Shown: positions 33,921 through 43,095 of the stretch, piece by piece
Layout: every line of letters begins with the position of its first letter
Numbering within the stretch: position 1 is the stretch's first letter
Assembly (NCBI GenBank): GCA_002348265.1
Contig: DEAT01000080.1
Location: 55,080 to 119,079 of the forward strand
Reading direction: 5' to 3'
From: Gemmatimonadales bacterium UBA2975
Lineage (GTDB): Bacteria > Gemmatimonadota > Gemmatimonadetes > Longimicrobiales > Gaopeijiaceae
DNA length: 64,000 bases
Notes under the pieces: generated by a model
Told to the model about the DNA's origin: nothing
What the model saw: only the letters and a program-made list of their open reading frames with translations
The model's database searches: none
Translations under genes and position numbers: made by a program

Positions 33921-36608
33921 ATGTATCTCTTGTTTCGGGTCGTTCGCACGACAACTCTGGCACTTGCGGTGTCATTGTCGGCTCTACCTGCTTCTGCGCA
34001 GGATCGGATGTCTGCAACGCAGCGTCTGGCTGAGTTTGAACGACACAGAGAACTCGTCGCGGTCTCTCCCTTTCGTGGACTGCCGTGGCAGCGCCTTGGC
34101 CCGACGAACATCAGTGGCCGGGTTACGGATATTGCTGTCACTGAACCGAGAGGGGAGACGTACACAATGTATGTCGGTGCGGCTGGTGGAGGTATCTGGA
34201 AGACGGTCAATGAGGGTGTTACTTGGATTCCGGTCTTTACCGACGAGGTCACAGCATCGATAGGTGACATCGCTATCGCCGCTTCGGATCACGATCAGGT
34301 TTGGGTCGGTACTGGTGAAGCAAACATCTTCCGTTCCTCCCACGCTGGGGCTGGGGTCTACAAGTCGACGGACGCGGGGGGGTCATGGCAACACATGGGG
34401 CTCTCGGAGACACAGACAATCGGCCGTGTCGTGATACACCCGTTGAATCCGGACGTGGTATGGGTGGCGGCTAGCGGTCACGAGTACCGAGACAATCCGG
34501 ATCGTGGCGTCTATCGCACCGTAGATGGGGGAAAAACGTGGGAGCAGGTCCTCTACGTTGACGCAATGACGGGTGCGATTGATCTGGTCATCCATCCCGA
34601 AGATCCTAACACGCTGTTCGCTGCGACTTGGCAGCGTCGAAGGGCGAAGTTCAACGATCCTCGAAACGAGCCGGCTTTTACTGGTTCGGACGACTACTTC
34701 ACTGGGTCCGGTGTGTGGAAGAGCACGGACGGTGGTTCTACGTGGCGTCAGATCAACGATGGCCTCGTGGAGGCTCGGTACCGGGGCAGAATCGGCCTTG
34801 ATATTGCACGCTCCAACCCAGATGTAGTCTACGCATTCGTAGACAACTATGAGATTGCGCGGGACGCTGAGGAGGGAGCGACTGACGCCTACGGTAGGCC
34901 TAGAGGGGGCATCATAAGGGGTGCGACTGTCTTCCGCTCTGACGATGGCGGTGAAAGCTGGAATCGCACTAGTGAGTACAATGCTTATATGGAGAATGTT
35001 GGCGGGACGTACGGATGGGTCTTTGGTCAAATCCGGGTTGATCCTAATGACGAGAACAAGATTTATTTGATGGGCGTGCAACTGCACGTTTCTGAGGACG
35101 CGGGCCGAACTTTTGAAAGAATCACCGGTACGCACGTTGATCACCATGGCCTTTGGATCGATCCGAGCAACTCCGAGTATCTAGTCAACAACAACGACGG
35201 CGGAGCCTATGTCTCGTACGACGGTGGCGAGCACTGGCGTTTTTTTGTCGAGATCCCGGTGGTGACGTTCTTTAACGTGAACTACGACATGGGTGATCCT
35301 TTCCGAGTTTACGGTTCAGTTCAGGATCATGGCTCGTTCTCAGCAGAGATAGATATGAGCCAAGGGCGCCATGCCATTCCGGCGGTAGACTGGGAGAATG
35401 CGCCAGGGGGTGAGGGTAGCCATCACGCCATTGATCCAATTGATGCTGACATTGTCTACTCGGCAGGCTTCTACGGGTCTATATCACGTACAGACATCGG
35501 CACAGGTGAGTCGACATCGATCATGCCGCAAGTGGAGGAGGGTGCTGATCCACTTCGGGGGCAGTGGCTAGCCCACTTTATCCTGTCGCCACACAACGCC
35601 GATGTGATATACCATGGAATGAACTATGTCTTTCGCTCGACTGACCGAGGCGACACGTGGATGCGGATTTCCCCGGACTTGAGCGACAACGATGTTAACC
35701 GGTTAGGGGATATTCAATTCCAGACGATAACTGCGCTTGCTGAATCACCGATTACACAGGGTCTGCTTTACGCGGGGACTGATGATGGTCATGTCTGGGT
35801 GATGCAAGGTCCTGATGCCGGGTGGACCGAGATCACCAGCGGTATGCATGAGGATCGATTCACCACAGAAATCGTGGCGTCACAGTATGACGAGTCGACG
35901 GTTTATGTGACACAGAACGGACGACGCAGCGACGATTTTGCTCCATACGTTTGGCGTTCGACTGACTACGGACAGAACTGGGTGAGCCTTTCAGAGAATG
36001 TGCCGACAGGGCCGGTCAATATCATCCGTGAAGATCCCGAGAATCAGAATGTCCTATATCTAGGTACGGACGTAGGCGTGTACGTCTCCACAGACCGGGG
36101 TGACACGTGGATGCCTTTGGAGAATGGAATGCCGAGTACCTTCGTCCATGATCTTATAATCCATCCTCGCGAAGATTTGCTGGTTGCAGCGACTCACGGC
36201 CAGGGGATGCTCGCCCTCGACATACGGCAACTGCAGAAGCTTACGCCGGAGATCATGGCATCGGACGTGCACATGTTCGAAGCTGAGGACGGTTTTCTGC
36301 CAGCGCAGGTTCGAGGTTTTGGTGCGCAGCAACAAAGCGCTTGGTTGCACGTGTGGCTTGGTGACGAGAGTGATGGGGTGATTGAGGTCCGCAATGAGGC
36401 TGCTGAAGTAGTAGCGCGGCTGAGCGTCGGAGGGTTCAGAGGTCTGCACGAAGTTGAATGGAATCTGGAGCAGGAACTTGAGCCTGGCGCCCCCCGGGGC
36501 AGGGGCTTTTCCCGCAGACGCAACTATGTCCCTCCGGGAAGTTACGCAGCTGTGTTGCAGGTGAACGGGATAGAAAGTTCTGCTGTATTCACTGTCGGTC
36601 GCCGGTAG
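33921..36608 (+). CDS. Exported sortilin/VPS10-like BNR-repeat protein
   Basis: Exported protein of about 895 residues: signal peptide ending LPASAQ, then a ten-bladed-type propeller of repeated BNR/Asp-box motifs (STDAGGSWQ, TVDGGKTWE, STDGGSTWR, SDDGGESWN, STDRGDTWM, STDYGQNWV, STDRGDTWM). It resembles the sortilin-family glycosyl hydrolases common in Gemmatimonadota and Bacteroidota, whose enzymatic activity is mostly unproven. I chose ATG 33921, which starts a clean signal peptide; the frame opens at 33843. The C-terminal 150 residues (GVIEVRNEAAEVVARLSVGG) form a beta domain similar to the FlgD-like type. Confidence 0.85.
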   Translation: MYLLFRVVRTTTLALAVSLSALPASAQDRMSATQRLAEFERHRELVAVSPFRGLPWQRLGPTNISGRVTDIAVTEPRGETYTMYVGAAGGGIWKTVNEGVTWIPVFTDEVTASIGDIAIAASDHDQVWVGTGEANIFRSSHAGAGVYKSTDAGGSWQHMGLSETQTIGRVVIHPLNPDVVWVAASGHEYRDNPDRGVYRTVDGGKTWEQVLYVDAMTGAIDLVIHPEDPNTLFAATWQRRRAKFNDPRNEPAFTGSDDYFTGSGVWKSTDGGSTWRQINDGLVEARYRGRIGLDIARSNPDVVYAFVDNYEIARDAEEGATDAYGRPRGGIIRGATVFRSDDGGESWNRTSEYNAYMENVGGTYGWVFGQIRVDPNDENKIYLMGVQLHVSEDAGRTFERITGTHVDHHGLWIDPSNSEYLVNNNDGGAYVSYDGGEHWRFFVEIPVVTFFNVNYDMGDPFRVYGSVQDHGSFSAEIDMSQGRHAIPAVDWENAPGGEGSHHAIDPIDADIVYSAGFYGSISRTDIGTGESTSIMPQVEEGADPLRGQWLAHFILSPHNADVIYHGMNYVFRSTDRGDTWMRISPDLSDNDVNRLGDIQFQTITALAESPITQGLLYAGTDDGHVWVMQGPDAGWTEITSGMHEDRFTTEIVASQYDESTVYVTQNGRRSDDFAPYVWRSTDYGQNWVSLSENVPTGPVNIIREDPENQNVLYLGTDVGVYVSTDRGDTWMPLENGMPSTFVHDLIIHPREDLLVAATHGQGMLALDIRQLQKLTPEIMASDVHMFEAEDGFLPAQVRGFGAQQQSAWLHVWLGDESDGVIEVRNEAAEVVARLSVGGFRGLHEVEWNLEQELEPGAPRGRGFSRRRNYVPPGSYAAVLQVNGIESSAVFTVGRR

Positions 36609-36688
36609 CATTTTATCTTCGTTAGATGCCCTCGCTCTCTCAGTCTCAATGAACTGGATGGATGTGTGTTTACTGATTTAGAGGCTGA

Positions 36689-37870
36689 ATGATGAGTAAC
36701 TCGCATGTGATTTCAGGAGTAGACGTGCTTCTGGCCGGGCATGGGCCAAATTTGAAGGATGAGCGACTAGGCTTGATCCTGCACCCAGCATCTGTAACCT
36801 CAGACCTAACTCTTTCTGCTGACGCCTTAGTCCGAAGGGGTTTCAGCCTTAAGTCCCTTTTTGGCCCACAACACGGCGCACGCGGCGAGAAACAGGACAA
36901 CATGATTGAGTCTGATCACTATACTGACCGGGCTTTGGGCGTAAGGGTGCACTCGCTCTACGGCGACGTTAGGAAGCCCACAGCAGACATGCTGGACGGC
37001 CTTGATGCTGTGCTCTTTGATCTACAGGACGTGGGAGTGAGGGTGTACACCTTCGTTTGGACGATGGCACTCGCGATGGAGGCGTGCGCCGAAGCAGGAG
37101 TCCGCTTCATCGTCCTTGATCGGCCCAATCCGATAGGGGGGGTTGTGCGGGAAGGTCCAGTACTGCGTCAAGGATACGAGTCATTCGTGGGACTTCATCC
37201 AATACCGTTGCGCCACGGCTTGACGTCGGGAGAGCTGGCTCGTTGGCTCGTAAGGGTCCGTGGGATTGATGTGGATTTGACGGTTGTACCGTGTATGGGG
37301 TGGCGGCGATGGATGCATTGGGATGACACTGGTTTACCGTGGGTCATGCCCAGCCCCAACTTACCGACGCTCTCCTCATGCGAAGCGTATCCCGGCATGG
37401 TGCTTTTCGAAGGCACTCTTGTCTCTGAAGGGCGCGGCACCACTCGGCCGTTTGAGATGATTGGTGCTCCGTGGCTTGATCCGCAAGCACTCCTCCAGAC
37501 AGTCCTTGGCAGCTTGGGTGAAGGGGTCATGTTACGGCCGTGTCACTTCGAACCAACCTTTCAGAAGCATATGAATGAGGTCTGTGGCGGTGTTCAGCTC
37601 CATGTCACCGATCGGGATAAGTTCCGATCGGTGAGAGCCGCCGTCGCGCTTCTTTCCGCATGCCGATCGGCTGGGGGGGCACCTTTCTCTTGGCGGCAGC
37701 CGCCGTATGAGTATGAAAAGACGCTAATGCCCATAGACATGTTGTGGGGGCACGACGGGCTGCGCACCGGGATAGATGCTGGGGCAATGCCCGATGAGAT
37801 CTTCGAGGGAGTAGAACTCGAGCTGACCGAGTTCGGAGCCGAGATCGAGCCGGACTTGCTGTACGAGTAA
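36689..37870 (+). CDS. namZ: NamZ-type exo-beta-N-acetylmuramidase (DUF1343)
   Basis: DUF1343 protein of about 393 residues. Family landmarks are LGLILHPASVTSDL, FGPQHGARGEKQDNM, VHSLYGDVRKPTADML, DLQDVGVRVYTFVWT, IVLDRPNPIGG, MPSPNLPTLSSCEAYPG and EGTLVSEGRGTTRPFE. NamZ removes terminal N-acetylmuramic acid from peptidoglycan fragments. Unlike many homologues it has no signal peptide, which points to a cytoplasmic recycling role or a start upstream that I do not see. ATG 36689 and ATG 36692 are adjacent; AGAGG favours 36692. No other recycling gene is adjacent. Confidence 0.85.
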   Translation: MMSNSHVISGVDVLLAGHGPNLKDERLGLILHPASVTSDLTLSADALVRRGFSLKSLFGPQHGARGEKQDNMIESDHYTDRALGVRVHSLYGDVRKPTADMLDGLDAVLFDLQDVGVRVYTFVWTMALAMEACAEAGVRFIVLDRPNPIGGVVREGPVLRQGYESFVGLHPIPLRHGLTSGELARWLVRVRGIDVDLTVVPCMGWRRWMHWDDTGLPWVMPSPNLPTLSSCEAYPGMVLFEGTLVSEGRGTTRPFEMIGAPWLDPQALLQTVLGSLGEGVMLRPCHFEPTFQKHMNEVCGGVQLHVTDRDKFRSVRAAVALLSACRSAGGAPFSWRQPPYEYEKTLMPIDMLWGHDGLRTGIDAGAMPDEIFEGVELELTEFGAEIEPDLLYE

Positions 37871-37915
37871 TTGGTCCCAGTAGATAAGACCGAGTTGTTC
37901 GATGAGGGGTTCCGC

Positions 37916-38344
37916 TCACCGACAATCTTGTGTCTGATCGAACATACTCGCTATCTGAAGCTCGAGGATGTCTCCCGGGTCGACCTGCATTTCCGAGGTG
38001 ATGCACTGCGGTCCCGCAACCATGTCGATTTCGATCCTCATAGAGGAAGAAAGAGGCCAATCTAGCTCAAATTCTCTGTCCTGTTTTCCATTTACCTGAC
38101 CGATTGGCATGCGTCCGTTAGTAGCCAATGCGAAGAGCCTTGCGTCATTGAAGTTCATGTTTTGCACCAGAAGTCGAACTTGCTGAGGTCGGTCGGGCGA
38201 GGTAAAAGCATGGGTGCCCTTTGCGACTTCGGTACAAGACATCAGACAGGCAGAAACACCAACATGAGCGAGGACCATTAGGGGGCCCCTTTGGGCAACA
38301 CGAATGATGCGAACTTTCTTGATTAGCGACGTCCGGCTTGGCAT
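37916..38344 (-). CDS. Small lipoprotein of unknown function (paralogue 1)
   Basis: About 142 residues with a lipoprotein-type signal (VGVSACLMSC) and a single beta-rich domain: VQNMNFNDARLFALATNGRMPIGQV, FELDWPLSSSMRIEIDMVAG and a C-terminal Cys pair. It aligns over the whole mature region with the next gene upstream. ATG 38344 overlaps the 3' end of that gene by about 22 bases, consistent with tandem duplication and coupled translation. I do not recognise the family; the pattern (one compact sandwich, two conserved Cys) suggests a small envelope protein. Confidence 0.6.
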   Translation of the reverse strand: MPSRTSLIKKVRIIRVAQRGPLMVLAHVGVSACLMSCTEVAKGTHAFTSPDRPQQVRLLVQNMNFNDARLFALATNGRMPIGQVNGKQDREFELDWPLSSSMRIEIDMVAGPQCITSEMQVDPGDILELQIASMFDQTQDCR

Positions 38345-38736
38345 GGTTGCAGTCCGATATTGGCGGGGATCATGAGCCAAACGCGAGCATTCGGCTCGAC
38401 TGGGAGCGAGTTGGTAGTGCACCCACGACCACCTACTACATCGATCGAAAAGTAGATTGGCAGTGCTGGATTCCATGCTATACGAAAGCGCTGATCAGTT
38501 TTTCCGGTCACCCGTCCGAGACGTATTCGCTGCCCAGACCGGATCGCCCAGATCGTAACATCGTTGAAGTTACTGTTCTGGACATCGATCTGTATGGGGT
38601 CTTCTGACGGGCTTGCTCCTCGGATTGAGCTTTGGTCAAATGGATTCGGGCTTCCCGCACCTCCACCTGCGCACCCGGACAGGGTCAGAGCTAATAAGAG
38701 GGATAGCGGGCGGATCATCAAAGAGAGCGAATTCAT
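38323..38736 (-). CDS. Small lipoprotein of unknown function (paralogue 2)
   Basis: About 137 residues with a clear lipoprotein signal (LLLALTLSGC). The mature domain VQNSNFNDVTIWAIRSGQRIRLGRV, FRIAWNPALPIYFSIDVVGGRGC and LQPC matches the neighbouring lipoprotein. Shared features are the QN-x-NFND motif near the start and two Cys late. ATG 38736 is chosen for the signal; ATG 38718 is possible. It is upstream of paralogue 1 in the same direction and opposite to namZ. Confidence 0.65.
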   Translation of the reverse strand: MNSLSLMIRPLSLLLALTLSGCAGGGAGSPNPFDQSSIRGASPSEDPIQIDVQNSNFNDVTIWAIRSGQRIRLGRVTGKTDQRFRIAWNPALPIYFSIDVVGGRGCTTNSLPVEPNARVWLMIPANIGLQPCQAGRR

Positions 38737-38831
38737 ACACATCGTATTGCAAATCATACTCTATGGTTCCAATTCTTGGCTATGAAGCTCTGGCTTCTAG
38801 GACCCTTGCTAGGCCGAGTCGATATCCTTCC

Positions 38832-40307
38832 TCAGCCACCTTCGGCTTCGTTGATAAGTGCGATGACCTGTTCGTTCGCGCCGTCAGGGGTAAATAGGCT
38901 GACGATCCAGAATGCTAAGGTGGACAGTATCATCGCCGGGAATACTTCGTGCAGAATCTCTGATCCAGGAAGATATTCCCAACCCAGAAGGACGCCGATT
39001 CCTATTACGAAGGATGCAATGACTCCAGCTCCACTTCCTCTCCGCCAATGCAGCCCAAAGACAATCGCGGGGAAGAAGCAAGCGCCGTACAAACTGCCGC
39101 TGAACGCGGTCAGTTCGACGATGCCGTCCGGTGGGTTGAGAGAGATGACTGCCGTAATGAGAGCGAAAAGTGCGACCCAACCTTTTGTCCAGAACATTTC
39201 TGCTGCTTCGGTTCGGCCCGGCTTAAGGACGCTCACGATGTCACGCTCAGTTGTGGATGCCATCACGAGTAAGACCGAGTCTAGCGATGACATAGCCGCC
39301 GCTACCATGGCGACGAGTAAGAAAGCGCCAGTTCCGGGGCCGAAGACTTCGGTTAGGAGAGTGGGGACGACGAGGTCTGTGTCCTCAAGTCCGCCCGGAA
39401 GCACTCTTCGCGCATAAATACCCACGGGGATCAGTAGAGAGAAGACTGCAGCGAACGTCACTGACGAGACTATCATGCCTGTCCGGGTGGCTTTGTCTCC
39501 CTGTAGGGCGAAGAATCGTGAGAGTTGGCGTGGCTCCACTGCGAATTTTACCAGTCCTGCAAACATGGTCCCCATCAAAACAGGAATCGCAACCCCTCCT
39601 CCCCACGTGAAGAGTTTTTCGCCGCCAGGCTGCATTCGTACTTCGGAGATGGAGGTTAGGCCGCCTGCGGCGCTCACTGTGCCGCTGAAAAGCACGATTG
39701 CTGCTAGGACCATGACCACGCCCTGAACTGAGTCCGTCTTCACTACAGATATGAAACCACCGATCATCGTGTATGTCATCACGATGAAAAAGACGATGAC
39801 AATCGAAACTTCGTATTGGATCTCGAGAAAGGTCTCGAGAAGGTTGCCAATGCCCTTGAACACTGCCGTCATGTAGAAGAATGACGCTGCAATCATGATC
39901 AAGGCCGAAAAGACGCGTGCCGTAGTGCTCCCGAACCGAAAGCCAATGAAGTCCGGGATGGTTAGCGAGTCCATCGCGGCCGTGAAGGCCCTGAGTCGAG
40001 GCGCTACAACTATCCAGGCAAACAGTGAGAAAGCTACCGCGGTGGGGATGAAGAGCATCCATGGGATGCCCCAGTCGTATGTCCGTCCGGAAAAGCCGAC
40101 AAACGAGTTTGTGCTCGCATATGTGGCAAAAAAGGAGAGGCCAATGACCCAGCCTCCCATGTTACGGCCACCTACATAATAATCAGCTAGCCCCTTTGTT
40201 TTGCGGTTTCCAGTCCACGCGTGGTGAGCAAGCATGAAGGTGTAGAGCAGCAGTAGGGAGTGAACCATCCAATACTCGCGAAGGTTGCTCAGCACGGTGT
40301 CGATCAT
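38832..40307 (-). CDS. Sodium:solute symporter (SSS family)
   Basis: Integral membrane symporter of 491 residues with about 13 helices. Family landmarks are DYYVGGRNMGGWVIGLSFFATYAS near the start, TIPDFIGFRFGS, TMIGGFISVVKTDSVQGVVM and a Na+-site region VAMVAAAMSSLDSVLLVMAS. The ATG at 40307 overlaps the stop of the acyl-CoA ligase by four bases, so they are translationally coupled. The partner suggests uptake of a carboxylate that is then activated with CoA (inference). Confidence 0.88.
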   Translation of the reverse strand: MIDTVLSNLREYWMVHSLLLLYTFMLAHHAWTGNRKTKGLADYYVGGRNMGGWVIGLSFFATYASTNSFVGFSGRTYDWGIPWMLFIPTAVAFSLFAWIVVAPRLRAFTAAMDSLTIPDFIGFRFGSTTARVFSALIMIAASFFYMTAVFKGIGNLLETFLEIQYEVSIVIVFFIVMTYTMIGGFISVVKTDSVQGVVMVLAAIVLFSGTVSAAGGLTSISEVRMQPGGEKLFTWGGGVAIPVLMGTMFAGLVKFAVEPRQLSRFFALQGDKATRTGMIVSSVTFAAVFSLLIPVGIYARRVLPGGLEDTDLVVPTLLTEVFGPGTGAFLLVAMVAAAMSSLDSVLLVMASTTERDIVSVLKPGRTEAAEMFWTKGWVALFALITAVISLNPPDGIVELTAFSGSLYGACFFPAIVFGLHWRRGSGAGVIASFVIGIGVLLGWEYLPGSEILHEVFPAMILSTLAFWIVSLFTPDGANEQVIALINEAEGG

Positions 40308-41824
40308 TCAGTGTTCTCCGCAGAGAAGAGTTCAAGCACGGCGGGCTTGTTGACCTTGCCCATTGCGTTGCGGGGAAGTTCCGAGAGCACGAGAACATCT
40401 TTGGGGACCTTGTATGGCGCCAGTCTGTCCTTGACGAAGTTGCGAAGCGCCTCTCGCGAGGTGACCTCTCCTGTCCTGAGGACTACTGCTGCACAGACCC
40501 GGTCCCCCCATTCAGGGTCTGGGACACCTACTACTGCACAGTCCGTGACTGCGGGATGGGAGCGCATTATGTCTTCGATTTCGAGCGCGGAGATTTTTTC
40601 GCCTCCGGTCTTCAGGATATCGACCGAATTGCGGCCGAGGATCCTCCATGCCCCATCCTCGACTACTGCCTGGTCCCCGGTGCGAAACCACCCCTCTGAG
40701 GTGAATGCTTCGGCTGTCTCCTGCGGCCTACGCCAATATTCTTTAAAGACCCCAGGTCCGCGGATCTGAATAGTGCCGGCAGAGCCCTCGGGCACTTCGA
40801 TCCCACTTTCACTCACCAGCCGGGCTTCCACACCGGGCAGAGGTCCCCCGACAAAGCCCGGTCGCCGTTCCCCCTCCAGTGGGTTAGAGAGCCCCATGCC
40901 GATTTCTGTCATGCCATAACGTTCAAGCAGCCTATGGCCGGTGATTTTTTCCCAGCTCTCGAGAGTCGGGACTGGCAGAGCAGCTGAACCGGATATCATG
41001 AGGCGGCAGGCGCGCGCTCCCTGTCCCCACGCCTCCCGTGCCTCTGGGTTCATCAAGTACCACTGATCTATTAATCGGCGATAGACGGTTGGCACCGCCA
41101 TGTAGAGCGTGGCCTCACATCTAGCCAGACGTTCCCATACGTCCACGGCGCGAAATCGCGGTAGGATTTCGCAGATAGCGCCGTTCCATAGCGCTGACAT
41201 GAGGACGTTCACGATGCCATGTACATGATGTAACGGGAGGTGCAGAAGAATGTGATCGTCTTCATTCCATGCCCATGCATCAGATAGCGCCTCTACTTGT
41301 GCACGAAGGTTCGCGTGTGTCAGTACGACCCCCTTCGGTTTGCCGGTCGTTCCTGATGTGTAGAGCATCAACGCTGGGCGAGTCTCTTCGACCGCTGGGA
41401 GTTGAGCACTTGGCCCATCTCTAAGCAGTGCGGGGGTCAGCAAGAGCGGGATCTGACGATCTCGAGTGAGGTCTCGAAGTCTCTCCTCTAGAGAAGGGTG
41501 GACGATGACCGCTTCTGGCTGGGCATCTTCGAGTACCCAAGCTAGTTCAGCTTCCGGGTGAGAGATTGCCATGGGTACGCCGAGGCCTCCTGCACGCCAG
41601 ACTGCCCACTGGACGACCGTGTATTCCCACCCAGGTGGTACCAGATAGCAGATCCGTTCGCCAGCAAGATCGTCTCTCCCTGTCAGCAATGCTGTTGCTG
41701 CATTGGCCGACTCTCTGATGAGGTCTCTGTAGGTGAAAATCCCCTCTGGGGTGAGCAGCGCTGCGCGCTCGCCGAACGAACGGGCACGAGAGATCAGTGA
41801 CAATTGAGGTGAGGCCGATTCCAT
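40304..41824 (-). CDS. AMP-forming acyl-CoA ligase, malonyl-CoA synthetase-like
   Basis: ANL-superfamily ligase of about 506 residues. The P-loop is LYTSGTTGKPKGVVLTH, the hinge core is WFRTGD, and the C-terminal catalytic Lys lies in PRNAMGKVNK. The stretch RYGMTEIGMGLSNPLEG and the overall length resemble MatB/ACSF3 malonyl- or methylmalonyl-CoA synthetases. ATG 41824 is chosen because the preceding open frame (to 41887) is arginine-rich and unlike the family N-terminus. It is coupled to a downstream SSS symporter gene, which fits uptake and activation of a short dicarboxylate. Confidence 0.82.
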   Translation of the reverse strand: MESASPQLSLISRARSFGERAALLTPEGIFTYRDLIRESANAATALLTGRDDLAGERICYLVPPGWEYTVVQWAVWRAGGLGVPMAISHPEAELAWVLEDAQPEAVIVHPSLEERLRDLTRDRQIPLLLTPALLRDGPSAQLPAVEETRPALMLYTSGTTGKPKGVVLTHANLRAQVEALSDAWAWNEDDHILLHLPLHHVHGIVNVLMSALWNGAICEILPRFRAVDVWERLARCEATLYMAVPTVYRRLIDQWYLMNPEAREAWGQGARACRLMISGSAALPVPTLESWEKITGHRLLERYGMTEIGMGLSNPLEGERRPGFVGGPLPGVEARLVSESGIEVPEGSAGTIQIRGPGVFKEYWRRPQETAEAFTSEGWFRTGDQAVVEDGAWRILGRNSVDILKTGGEKISALEIEDIMRSHPAVTDCAVVGVPDPEWGDRVCAAVVLRTGEVTSREALRNFVKDRLAPYKVPKDVLVLSELPRNAMGKVNKPAVLELFSAENTE

Positions 41825-41974
41825 GGGAGATTGATGGCGCGCGTTCTTGGGTCGTCGCAACAGACGTGTCAGTCCCGTCTGCGGCAAGGATCACCGCCAG
41901 CGGATGTCAGTTTGTGTGAGCTGGGGATAGTTCGTGGATCATATCAGTGGGGGCCTGTTTACGGGGGTTCTTTA

Positions 41975-42955
41975 TCAAGTTGGAGCTTTGGTTGGGGGTT
42001 GTGTTTTATACTTGGTGAGCCTGCGTATCGCTTCTTTGAAGTGGCCTTTGATCGTCCAAATAATTGCGAGTATCGCTCTTTCAATGCGAGGCCGGTTCCA
42101 TGGAGAATTGACTTCGATGACAGCTCGTATATGAGATAGCTTCATAGGGCTTAGGTAGCGCACCTGGTTTTCGAACCAGATGCTGCGGGCCTCACTCCAT
42201 TCATCCGCGGAATGCCCTGCAGCGCCCGGTTCGACCTCATTTTCTATGAAATCGAGGAATTGTCTACTAGCCTCCAGCTTTTCCGTCTGGCAGCTTCGGT
42301 TTGCTCCGGTAATGTTGACTCGACTACTCCGCCAACGCACGCGAGGTCCGGCGATGGTCAGGATGGGGCCATCGCCAGCGAAACTAAACCACGCAGCATC
42401 GTCGGCGCACCAGGCAGCCGGGTAGTGGGGAAATCCTCCTTTTAATGAGTAGGTTGAGCGACGGAAAATGTATTCGGTCACGTAACTCTTTCTATGACCT
42501 AATAACCGATCAAAAAGGAATTCGGAGGCGGATTCACTTTGAGGGTGCGATGGGTTGTGCTTTCGGACCTCACTCGCTTCGTCTATCACATCAGTATTGA
42601 ACCGAATGACGGAAACCTCAGGCTTCAGGTTTCCAAGTGTCTCGTAAAACTTCGCGACGCATTCAGGATGCATCTCATCGTCATCTCCGAAGAGCCAGAT
42701 CCAGGGCTCAATCGAGAGAGCGACACTTCGATCCCAGTGTCTAGTGAGGGATGTATTCCCGAGGTTCGCATCAAAGCGGTGGTAGATCAGTCCAGTGTTA
42801 TCGAAATCATCACAAATCCGAGCGATTCTATCTGGCCCTCCATCGTCAGCGATGTACAACGTGAACCGTTGGTCCGTTTGTGCGCGGATGGATTCTAGGG
42901 CGCATTGTAGGAAGTCGGGTTTCCACGTCGGGAGCACGATTGCAAGCTGGTTCAT
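41975..42955 (-). CDS. Family 2 glycosyltransferase
   Basis: GT-A glycosyltransferase of 326 residues. It starts with the family-typical MNQLAIVLPTWKPDFLQCAL, the nucleotide-binding YIADDGGPDR, and the DxD-like FGDDDEMHPE. The acceptor half and C-terminus are basic. It sits beside a divergent ABC exporter gene and two other glycosyltransferase genes, so it probably adds a sugar to an envelope polysaccharide or glycolipid. No membrane segment is visible, so it is a cytosolic or peripheral enzyme. Confidence 0.82.
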   Translation of the reverse strand: MNQLAIVLPTWKPDFLQCALESIRAQTDQRFTLYIADDGGPDRIARICDDFDNTGLIYHRFDANLGNTSLTRHWDRSVALSIEPWIWLFGDDDEMHPECVAKFYETLGNLKPEVSVIRFNTDVIDEASEVRKHNPSHPQSESASEFLFDRLLGHRKSYVTEYIFRRSTYSLKGGFPHYPAAWCADDAAWFSFAGDGPILTIAGPRVRWRSSRVNITGANRSCQTEKLEASRQFLDFIENEVEPGAAGHSADEWSEARSIWFENQVRYLSPMKLSHIRAVIEVNSPWNRPRIERAILAIIWTIKGHFKEAIRRLTKYKTQPPTKAPT

Positions 42956-43095
42956 AATAAGAACGTCCTGCGACCGGCATGGGGCGTCAACGAAAAGCGA
43001 GCAGGCATCGACATCTTTCTATCAGCGCACACAAATGCCTTGCCGGCTATACTTCTACTCACTCGCCGTCTCCGATCCTGATACAAGAGGTTAGT

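Noticed and set aside
34383..35147. A 254-codon open frame antisense to the sortilin-like gene
   Set aside because: It lies entirely within a clear coding region on the other strand, starts without a convincing signal, and its translation has no recognisable domain; it is a shadow of the repeat-rich gene.
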